A stretch of DNA of 64,000 nucleotides from Acidimicrobiales bacterium (lineage in GTDB: Bacteria; Actinomycetota; Acidimicrobiia; Acidimicrobiales; Palsa-688). Under the pieces are notes generated by a model, which saw nothing but the letters and a program-made list of their open reading frames with translations, searched no databases and had not been told where the DNA came from. The position numbers were made by a program, and so were the translations under genes. Positions 5,975 through 13,071 of the stretch are shown here, one piece after another; the stretch's first letter is position 1; each line of letters opens with the position of its first letter. The stretch lies in contig DATLUM010000054.1 in assembly GCA_035533095.1 (NCBI GenBank), forward strand, positions 1 through 64,000. The letters are read 5' to 3'.

Positions 5975-7687
5975 ATGGAATCAGAGCACTATGACGCTGT
6001 CATCGTGGGGGCCGGATTCTCCGGGATGTATGCGCTTCACAAGCTCCGTGATGATCTCCAGTTCAATGTCATTGCTGTCGAACAGGGCAGTGACGTAGGG
6101 GGAACCTGGTACTGGAATCGCTACCAAGGCGCCCGGTGCGATGCTGAGTCGATCTACTACTCCTATTCGTTCTCACTGCAGGTCGAGCAGGGATGGAGCT
6201 GGACCGAGAAATACGCGACAGGTCCAGAGATCTTTGAGTACGCGCGTTATGTGGCCGACTGCCATGATCTCCGCCGCAGTATCCGGTTCAAGACGACCGT
6301 CGAGGCAGCGGTCTTCGATGAGCAATCGAATGTCTGGCAGGTAAGGACCTCGGATGGACGGAGCGTCAGCGCCAGCTTCTTGATCATGGCGACAGGTCCA
6401 CTGTCCATCCCTTATGTCCCGGACTTCCGCGGTCGGGACAAGTTCAAGGGTCGCGCATTTCACACCAGTGAATGGCCCGACGATCTGGATCTGACCGGTA
6501 AGCGAGTGGCCTGTATCGGCACCGGCTCGTCCGGAATACAGACATGCACGGCGATAGCCCCGGCGGTCTCACAGCTGTACGTCATGCAGCGCAGCGCCAA
6601 CTTCGCGGTGCCATCGGCAAACCGCCCGTTGACACCCGAGGAGATCGAAGCGGTCAAGGCTGCTTACCCTGAGGAGCGGCGCAACGAGTTGCGCTCGAAG
6701 GCACCGAAGACGGCGATGTCGGTCGGCGAGGAGGAACGTCTTCAGCACTATTCGGAGATGTGGGAAGCCGGTGGACTCCGGTTCCTCAACTCCTTCTCTG
6801 ACATCATGTTCGACGAGCAGGCGAATGAGACCGTGGCGGAGTTCGCTCGATCGAAGATTCGCGAGATAGTCGAGAATCCGGAGGTCGCGGAGGCCCTGTG
6901 CCCGGTGGATCACCCCTTCGGCTCGAAGCGGCTCTGCGTGGACACGGGCTACTACGAGATCTTCAACCGCCCGAATGTGACGCTGGTCGACCTGCGCCGG
7001 GACCCGATCGTCGAGTTCACGGAGACCGGCATCAAGACCGAGGCGCATCAATATGACGTCGATGTCGTCATCTTCGCGACCGGGTTCGACGCGATGACCG
7101 GCGCCGTCCGGCGGATCGATCTCGTTGGCCGGAACGGGATGAAGCTCAAGGACAAATGGAGTCACGGACCGACGACTTATCTGGGGTTCGCGATAAGCGG
7201 CTTCCCGAATCTGTTCCTCATCCACGGCCCGGGCAGCCCATCGGTCCTCGAGAACATGATCAGAGGATCAGAGAACCAGGTCGACTGGGTCAGCAGGTGC
7301 CTTGCGTACCTGAGAAGAAACGGGATCGAAACGATCGAAGCCACCCCCGAGGCCGAAGCCGACTGGACCGAGCATGTCAACCGGATGGCGAACGCCACCC
7401 TGTTCCCCCGCTCGAACTCCTGGTGGGCCGGAGCGAACATAGACGGGAAGCCTCGGGCGTTCATGCCCTACGTGGCAGGACTTCGCCGCTACATGAAGTT
7501 CTGTTACACAGCCGCCGCGCAGCGTTACAGGGGCTTCGTGCTCGACGGCAAGGACCAAAGCGGCGACGAAGACCTGACCGAAACCTCGGTCGAGGACTTG
7601 CTCGACGTCGCGGAACACCGATGGTACGGCATTGCTGGCCTCCCCCCGCCTCCCCCAAGGAGGCGCCAGAAAGCGGTGACGTCCTGA
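5975..7687 (+). CDS. flavin-dependent Baeyer-Villiger-type monooxygenase
   Basis: The 570-residue protein shows an FAD Rossmann motif (VIVGAGFSGMYAL, residues 9-21), the Baeyer-Villiger fingerprint F-x-G-x-x-x-H-x-x-x-W-P at residues 157-168, and an NADPH Rossmann motif (CIGTGSSGIQ, near residue 180). Such enzymes insert oxygen next to a carbonyl, turning ketones into esters or cyclic ketones into lactones with NADPH and O2. A late ATGFD motif (IFATGFDAMTG) is also typical. It begins 8 bp after the amidohydrolase. In this operon it likely makes the ester or lactone that a hydrolase then opens. The substrate may be a terpenoid, steroid-like or cyclic ketone; this is inference. Confidence 0.92.
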   Translation: MESEHYDAVIVGAGFSGMYALHKLRDDLQFNVIAVEQGSDVGGTWYWNRYQGARCDAESIYYSYSFSLQVEQGWSWTEKYATGPEIFEYARYVADCHDLRRSIRFKTTVEAAVFDEQSNVWQVRTSDGRSVSASFLIMATGPLSIPYVPDFRGRDKFKGRAFHTSEWPDDLDLTGKRVACIGTGSSGIQTCTAIAPAVSQLYVMQRSANFAVPSANRPLTPEEIEAVKAAYPEERRNELRSKAPKTAMSVGEEERLQHYSEMWEAGGLRFLNSFSDIMFDEQANETVAEFARSKIREIVENPEVAEALCPVDHPFGSKRLCVDTGYYEIFNRPNVTLVDLRRDPIVEFTETGIKTEAHQYDVDVVIFATGFDAMTGAVRRIDLVGRNGMKLKDKWSHGPTTYLGFAISGFPNLFLIHGPGSPSVLENMIRGSENQVDWVSRCLAYLRRNGIETIEATPEAEADWTEHVNRMANATLFPRSNSWWAGANIDGKPRAFMPYVAGLRRYMKFCYTAAAQRYRGFVLDGKDQSGDEDLTETSVEDLLDVAEHRWYGIAGLPPPPPRRRQKAVTS

Positions 7688-7752
7688 CGTCTCCTCCGCC
7701 ACCAGCGGGTTGCAGGTAACGGGATCTTGCCACGAAAAAGGAGTTTGGCGAA

Positions 7753-8928
7753 TTGCAGTACAAAGTGATCTCAGCGGACAACCACATCACGGAACCGCCC
7801 GGTACGTTCATAGAGAGGGTGCCGGCGAGGTTCCGGGACCGCGCTCCGCGGATACTGCCGGGGGACGATGGCGGAGATGGATGGAGCTTCGACGGCGGTG
7901 AGCCCCGGACGACGTTCGGCGCCGGAGGGCAGATGGGCGGCCTGGCCTCCCCGAAGGCGAAGTACCGCGGGATGAAATGGGAGGACATCCTCCCCGGCAA
8001 TTACGACGGAGCGGCTCATCTCAAGGACATGGAGCTGGACGGCATAGATGCGGTAGCCGTGTATCCCCTGGCGAGTGCAGCTACGTACGCGATGGAAGAT
8101 CGCGACCTGGCGCTGGCATGCGTCCGGGCCTACAACGACTGGATGATCGACGAATTCTGTTCGGTCGATCCTTCCAGGCTGCTGGCCATGTGCCTCGTCC
8201 CGGTGGATGACCCCATGGACACGATTCTCGAAGAGGTCGAGCGCACCGCGCAGAAGGGAGCCAAGGAGTTCTTCCTGCCCTTTTACTCAGCGCGACCTTA
8301 CTGGGACCCCTACTACGACCCGCTGTGGAAGCTGGTGAGCGATGCGGGCTGCCCGGTCACGATCCATAGGGAGCATGGTGGGAAGGGCGGAACGCAGGAG
8401 GGCAACCGCGGCTATCAGGGTGTCCAACTTCCCGACAGCGGCGAGATAAAGGACTCACTGTGGGTGTCGAGCACCGTCCAGCGCTTCTTCTCCGTGATGG
8501 GGAGGATCACCGACATGATCTTCACCGGCGTGTTCGACCGCTTCCCGAACCTGAAGATCGTCAACGCAGAATGCAACTTCGGCTGGGTCCCGTTCTGGAG
8601 GCAGACGATGGACGAGGAGTGGGAGCGCCACCAGACGACCGGATGGACGAAGATGCTGGCCGTACAGTCACCCTCCTCGTATCTCGGGCGAAACGTCTTC
8701 GTGACGATCCTCGACGACAAGGTCGGCTTCGACTTGGCGAGAACCGACAAGGGCCTTCAAGAGATGGCGATGTTCTCCAACGACTATCCCCACAGCGTGA
8801 CGCTCTGGCCTCGAAGCCAGGAGGTAATAGCGGACTTGACGCAGGGCATGGACGAATCAGCCAAGCACGCCATTCTCGCCGGCAACGCCATCCGCGCCTT
8901 CAACCTTGACGCCATGGCGACCATATAG
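7753..8928 (+). CDS. amidohydrolase-2 family metal-dependent hydrolase/decarboxylase (paralogue 2)
   Basis: The 391-residue protein is a paralogue of the 4731 product. It starts VISADNHITEPPGTF with the D-x-H type metal motif (here D-N-H), has VTIHREHG as the barrel His, NLKIVNAECNFGWVPFW as the conserved strand, and SNDYPHSVTLWP at the C-terminal metal Asp. The reaction is probably hydrolysis or decarboxylation of a small organic acid. The start is a TTG at 7753, preceded by AAGGAG about 9 nt upstream; no better start is in frame. A 65-bp gap separates it from the monooxygenase and 30 bp from the aldolase gene. Confidence 0.88.
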   Translation: MQYKVISADNHITEPPGTFIERVPARFRDRAPRILPGDDGGDGWSFDGGEPRTTFGAGGQMGGLASPKAKYRGMKWEDILPGNYDGAAHLKDMELDGIDAVAVYPLASAATYAMEDRDLALACVRAYNDWMIDEFCSVDPSRLLAMCLVPVDDPMDTILEEVERTAQKGAKEFFLPFYSARPYWDPYYDPLWKLVSDAGCPVTIHREHGGKGGTQEGNRGYQGVQLPDSGEIKDSLWVSSTVQRFFSVMGRITDMIFTGVFDRFPNLKIVNAECNFGWVPFWRQTMDEEWERHQTTGWTKMLAVQSPSSYLGRNVFVTILDDKVGFDLARTDKGLQEMAMFSNDYPHSVTLWPRSQEVIADLTQGMDESAKHAILAGNAIRAFNLDAMATI

Positions 8929-8958
8929 CGGGCCAAGCAAGAGAGGATGTGAGAACGA

Positions 8959-9774
8959 ATGGGAGTGACCACCGTAGACGTCAGCTCGCAGGAGCTGGGT
9001 GACCAAGAACAGCAGTGGGCCGTCCGTTGCGATCTGGCCGCCTGCTGTCAACTGGTGGACCTGTACGGCATGTCGGACTTTCCGGGAACCCATATCACCG
9101 CAAGGGTCCCTGGGACTTCCGACCACTTCTTCATGACACCCCCTGGTATCCATTTCGGCGAGATGAAGGCGTCGGATCTGGTCGAGGTCGGACCGGACGG
9201 GAAAGCCGTCGGCGAGGGGATGCCGCCTATCAACTACGCCGGGTTCGTCATTCACAGTGCGGTGTATTCCGTGCGGCCGGACGTGGCGTGCGTCGTTCAC
9301 ACCCATACCGAACCGGTCAACGCGGTCGGGATGATGCGAGAGGGGCTCTTGCCCATCACCCAGAAGGCCCTCTTGCTCTGGGACGCTGTGAGGTACCACG
9401 AATTCGAAGGAGCGGCGCTCGATCTGGAGGAACGCCAGCGCCTGGGCGAGGACCTCAACGACGGTTGGTGCATGATCCTGAAGCACCACGGCGGACTGAC
9501 GGTCGGCCGCACCGTCGGTGAAGCGTTCTCCTGGACTCTCAAACTCGAGGTGGCGTGCAAGCACCAGGTCACCGGCCTGAGCTGCGGGCGGGAGCTGGAA
9601 TGGCTCTCCCCGGAGGTCGTGGAAAAGACCATCGAGCAGGGCCGCCGCTTCCGGGCCGCGCGGTTGGAACGGGAGGCGAACGGGCTGCAGTGGTCGGCTC
9701 TGATGGGCGACCTGGAGTGGCCGGCATACCTGCGCAAGCTCGAACGCGAGCGAGGCGGGGGGTGGCGGCAGTAG
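8959..9774 (+). CDS. class II aldolase/adducin-domain protein
   Basis: This 271-residue protein has the class II aldolase fold. Zinc ligands are visible as VVHTHTEPVNAV (two His) and LKHHGGLTVG (third His), and GMSDFPGTHITARVPG near residue 37 is the usual N-terminal substrate or phosphate loop (family pattern SxxH). Family members cleave C-C bonds of phosphorylated sugars or hydroxy-acids, or act as decarboxylases or epimerases. There is no phosphosugar context here, so it may cut or decarboxylate a hydroxy-keto acid of the operon pathway. ATG 8959 has GAGAGGATG upstream. It follows the second amidohydrolase by 30 bp. Confidence 0.85.
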   Translation: MGVTTVDVSSQELGDQEQQWAVRCDLAACCQLVDLYGMSDFPGTHITARVPGTSDHFFMTPPGIHFGEMKASDLVEVGPDGKAVGEGMPPINYAGFVIHSAVYSVRPDVACVVHTHTEPVNAVGMMREGLLPITQKALLLWDAVRYHEFEGAALDLEERQRLGEDLNDGWCMILKHHGGLTVGRTVGEAFSWTLKLEVACKHQVTGLSCGRELEWLSPEVVEKTIEQGRRFRAARLEREANGLQWSALMGDLEWPAYLRKLERERGGGWRQ

Positions 9775-9835
9775 GAGTGCTGGCTGTGGCTCTCTGCCGG
9801 GAGGGCTCACTTTTTCTTGATGCAAAGGACTGCGA

Positions 9836-11077
9836 GTGTCGTCAGAAGGTAATGGTCTTCCGCACCCGGCTGCCCTGGAAGGGGTAGTCGTCGTCGACCT
9901 GACGAGGCAGATGGCCGGTCCCTATGGGACTGTCATCCTCGGCGACTTCGGCGCGGATGTCATCAAGGTCGAGTCCCTGCCCGACGGCGATCCGAGTCGG
10001 AAGTCCGGGGTGGCTTTCTGCGGTACCGAATCGGCTGTATTCCTCCAGTGGAACAGGAACAAGCGAAGCATCGCGATCGATCTCCGGCGCCCTGAGGGCT
10101 TGCAGGTCCTGCTCGAGCTCATCGACCGGGCGGACGTACTGGTGGAGAACTACCGGCCCGGCGTGGCGGAAGAGATCGGGATCGGTTACGACGTCGTGTC
10201 CGAGCGCAATCCGCGGCTGCTCTACTGCTCGCTTTCTGCATTCGGCCGTGAGGGCCCCTACGCCCTGTCCCCGGGCACCGACCCGGTAGTACAGGCCATG
10301 TCGGGTGTGATGTCGCTCACCGGCGAGGTTGGAGGCGGCCCGCTCCTGGTCGGGATCCCGGTTGCGGACTTCACAGGGGCGCTGATGGTGGCTCAAGCCG
10401 TGCTGCTCGGCCTGGCTGCACGGGAGCGGACCGGGAGAGGCCAGCGGATCGACATCTCGATGCTCGCCTCGCTGCTGTTCGGCCTGACGACACGGTTGGC
10501 GACTTACTGGGCTACAGGTCGAGATTCGGAGCGGTACGGCAGCGCTCACAGCGTCGTGGCACCCTACGAGGCGTTCCAGACGGCCGATGGCGAGATAGTT
10601 GCCGGTTCGTGGGCGCCGGATGCGTGGCCCCGCTTCTGCGAAGCGATCGGCATGCCCGAGCTCGAGAATGATCAGCGGTTCGCAACGAACAAGGAACGCG
10701 TGGCCAACCGAACCGACCTCAGGTCTGTGCTCACACCTGTCTTCAAAACGCACACCACCGCCGAATGGGAAGAACGGTTCAGGGCCGCGACCGCATTGTT
10801 CGGGGAGATCTGCAGCATCTCGAGGGCGCTTTCACATCCCCAAGCGGAAGCGCTCGGCGTGGTCACATCAATGCCCCACCCGCGGCTGGGAGAGATACAG
10901 CAGCTGGCGAATCCCATCCGCATGTCCGAAACGCCAGCAGAGCTGCATCACCCTCCACCGCTGCTCGGGCAGCACACCGCGGAGATCCTCCGCTGGGTGG
11001 GTTATAGCAGCAAAGAGATCTCGTCCCTCATGAGCGACGGTGTCGTGCTTGCTGCACAGGAAGAGGCGGCGCGTTGA
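9836..11077 (+). CDS. family III CoA-transferase (CaiB/BaiF)
   Basis: The 413-residue protein is a family III CoA-transferase. Seen are the N-terminal GVVVVDLTRQMAGPYGTVILGDFGADVIKVE, the VENYRPGVAEEIGIGYD segment, and the probable catalytic Asp in SPGTDPVVQAMSG. These enzymes swap CoA between acids through a covalent Asp-CoA intermediate, activating an acid for beta-oxidation-like steps. The start is a GTG with AAAGGA about 7 nt upstream. Its TGA overlaps the TTG of the next gene by 4 bp. A second family III CoA-transferase closes the operon, so two different acids, or two subunits of one enzyme, may be handled. Confidence 0.9.
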   Translation: MSSEGNGLPHPAALEGVVVVDLTRQMAGPYGTVILGDFGADVIKVESLPDGDPSRKSGVAFCGTESAVFLQWNRNKRSIAIDLRRPEGLQVLLELIDRADVLVENYRPGVAEEIGIGYDVVSERNPRLLYCSLSAFGREGPYALSPGTDPVVQAMSGVMSLTGEVGGGPLLVGIPVADFTGALMVAQAVLLGLAARERTGRGQRIDISMLASLLFGLTTRLATYWATGRDSERYGSAHSVVAPYEAFQTADGEIVAGSWAPDAWPRFCEAIGMPELENDQRFATNKERVANRTDLRSVLTPVFKTHTTAEWEERFRAATALFGEICSISRALSHPQAEALGVVTSMPHPRLGEIQQLANPIRMSETPAELHHPPPLLGQHTAEILRWVGYSSKEISSLMSDGVVLAAQEEAAR

Positions 11078-11628
11078 GCCTTCGCCGCCCCGCACGTCCT
11101 CGAGTTGGACCGCGTCCCGACATCCTGGAGAAGAGCAAGCCGATCACACCGGCCGCCAACGTGCGGGCAACCATCGCCCACAACCCACCGTTGGCCAGAG
11201 CAGTCGGCGCGCTGTGCAACACGGTCCTGACCGAGGGCAAGACACCCCGTCGGCAGCGGGAACTGGTGATCCTTCGCACCGGCTGGAACTGTGAGGCCGA
11301 GTACGAGTTCGGCCAGCACACGCTGTTCGGTCGCGAAGCCGGCCTTACCGACGACGAGATCGCCGCGCTGACAAGACCGCTGAAGACCCACCCCTGGGAC
11401 GATGAGGACCTTGTCCTGCTCCGGATGGCAGACGAGCTCCGAGCCGACTTCACGGTCACCGACGAGACATGGCAGGAACTTGCCGCACGGTGGTCGACCC
11501 CCGAAATCCTGGAGCTCGTCTTCGCGGTGCTGTGTTACATGATGGTTTCCGGATTCCTCAACACCATGGGTGTCGAGATTGACCGTGGAGTACCGGGGTG
11601 GCCGGTTCCCAAGGAAGCAGCGGGTTGA
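11074..11628 (+). CDS. carboxymuconolactone decarboxylase-like (AhpD-fold) protein
   Basis: The 184-residue protein has the AhpD/CMD helical fold: TPRRQRELVILRTGWNCEAEYEFGQHTLFGREAGLTDDEIAAL holds the conserved core with ELVILR, E and H. It has one Cys in NCEAEYEFGQH rather than the CxxC of AhpD peroxidases, so it fits the carboxymuconolactone decarboxylase-like group better than the thiol-peroxidase group. Many such proteins sit in catabolic operons with unproven activity, often beta-keto acid or lactone chemistry. It starts at a TTG overlapping the CoA-transferase stop, and its own TGA overlaps the next TTG. This tight packing argues for coupled translation. Confidence 0.85.
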   Translation: MSLRRPARPRVGPRPDILEKSKPITPAANVRATIAHNPPLARAVGALCNTVLTEGKTPRRQRELVILRTGWNCEAEYEFGQHTLFGREAGLTDDEIAALTRPLKTHPWDDEDLVLLRMADELRADFTVTDETWQELAARWSTPEILELVFAVLCYMMVSGFLNTMGVEIDRGVPGWPVPKEAAG

Positions 11629-12833
11629 TCTCATTCCTCGAGGGTGTGAAGGTAATCGACCTGTCCTGGCTGATTCCGGGGCCGTATGTCAGCATGCTCC
11701 TGTCGGACTTCGGCGCCGACGTGATCAAAGTCGAAGACACCAATTCGCCCGATTACCTGCGGACTTCGATCGACGCGGCCCGGCATGGCGGCACATCGTC
11801 CATCTACCAATGGCTGAACCGCAACAAGCGCGGTATCGCGGTGAACACCCGAGAGCCCGAGGGCGTCGAGATCGTCAGGACACTGGCGCGAGAGGCGGAT
11901 GTGCTGGTCGAAGGCTTCCGACCAGGCGTGGCAGAACGCCGGGGTCTCGGATATGCGGATATCAGCGAACTGAACCCTTCCATCGTCTACTGCTCTGTCA
12001 CCGGCTTCGGGCAGTCCGGACCATGGGCTGCCATGGCGACACACGGCGGTGCCTATGACGCGGTGGCCGGTCTCGCCGTCCCCTACAGACTCGACGACGG
12101 CACCTATGCCCAATACAGGCCATTCCCGCATGGACTGACATATGGATCATGGCTGGCGGCCATGGCGGTCTCCGCGGCGCTGACGCGAGCGAAGACAGCA
12201 GGTGAGGGTTGCTACATCGACATCTCCTGCGTCGATGCCACCATGATGGCCCTCGCGCAGGAAGCGTTGCCCGTCCTGAACGACGGAGCGCAGTGGCCGC
12301 CTGATGCCGAGGACGAGGCGAGGCTGAAGTACTGCTACTACGAGACCAAGGACGGCCGCTTCATGTTGCTCCAGGCTCTGGAGCGACCGTTTTGGGAGGC
12401 ATTCTGCGACGTCGCTGGCCGCCCCGATCTGAAGGAACGCGGGGCCTGGAACGGCGATCCCATGGATCGAATCAAGGCCAAGGATGACCCGGAACTGCGC
12501 CGGGAGCTCGTTGATATCTTCCGGAGTCGCACCCAGGCGGAGTGGACGAAGCTATTTCTCGAGAACAACGTCGCTGGCGCTCCCTATTGCTCCCTGTCCG
12601 AGGCCGCGCGCAACGAGCACTTCCTGTCGAGGTCGATGTTCTTGGAGCAGCAGCACCCGGACAATGCGAAGACCATCACCACCGTGGCCAACGCCACGAA
12701 AGTCCTGGGCCAATCCTTCGAGATACGTCGACCTGCGCCTGAGTTCGGTCAACATAGCGATGAAATCTTGTTGGCGCTCGGATACGAAGAGAGTTCAATC
12801 TCGGATCTACGTGCCAGGCGAATCGTGAGATAA
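11625..12833 (+). CDS. family III CoA-transferase (CaiB/BaiF), second of the operon
   Basis: This 402-residue protein begins SFLEGVKVIDLSWLIPGPYVSMLLSDFGADVIKVED, followed by VEGFRPGVAERRGLGYADIS and the likely catalytic Asp in HGGAYDAVAGL. It is a distant paralogue of the 9836 product, consistent with a heteromer or a second step. I chose the TTG at 11625, which overlaps the upstream TGA and has AAGGA 9 nt before it; a GTG at 11598 would add nine residues that the family lacks. It is the last clear gene of the operon that starts at 4066. A small open frame follows 11 bp later. Confidence 0.88.
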   Translation: MISFLEGVKVIDLSWLIPGPYVSMLLSDFGADVIKVEDTNSPDYLRTSIDAARHGGTSSIYQWLNRNKRGIAVNTREPEGVEIVRTLAREADVLVEGFRPGVAERRGLGYADISELNPSIVYCSVTGFGQSGPWAAMATHGGAYDAVAGLAVPYRLDDGTYAQYRPFPHGLTYGSWLAAMAVSAALTRAKTAGEGCYIDISCVDATMMALAQEALPVLNDGAQWPPDAEDEARLKYCYYETKDGRFMLLQALERPFWEAFCDVAGRPDLKERGAWNGDPMDRIKAKDDPELRRELVDIFRSRTQAEWTKLFLENNVAGAPYCSLSEAARNEHFLSRSMFLEQQHPDNAKTITTVANATKVLGQSFEIRRPAPEFGQHSDEILLALGYEESSISDLRARRIVR

Positions 12834-12844
12834 GGAGCTGCCGA

Positions 12845-12976
12845 GTGACGCGGCGCCGGCCCGCCTATCTCGATACCGGCACCTTTGGCTGGCATGGCCG
12901 GGGTGTTCGAGCAGCCGACGACTTGCCCGAGCAGCCGCCAGAGGGGCCTTCGGCCCTATGGGGCAAACCCGCCTGA
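12845..12976 (+). CDS. possible small protein, 43 residues, unknown
   Basis: A GTG at 12845 has AGGAG 7 nt upstream and opens a 43-codon frame ending at TGA 12974-12976. The product starts VTRRRPAYLDTGTFGWHGRG and ends with PSALWGKPA. I recognise no family. It follows the CoA-transferase by 11 bp, so it could be the last gene of the operon, or the leftover start of a longer gene that was deleted. The rest of the 12834-13071 gap holds only a small GGGCC-TTC-GGCCC hairpin (12944-12956) with no T-run. Confidence 0.4.
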   Translation: MTRRRPAYLDTGTFGWHGRGVRAADDLPEQPPEGPSALWGKPA

Positions 12977-13071
12977 GCGCGATGGTAGGGGATGCCAAGA
13001 GATTCGGGACTGGGAGTGGCCGAACCGCACATCCCCGGAGAAGGCTCTGCTTCGTCGAGAAGGGCGTGAGC

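Noticed and set aside
12944-12956. GGGCC-TTC-GGCCC hairpin as a terminator of the BVMO operon
   Set aside because: The stem is only 5 bp, lies inside a possible small gene and has no T-run, so it is too weak to call.
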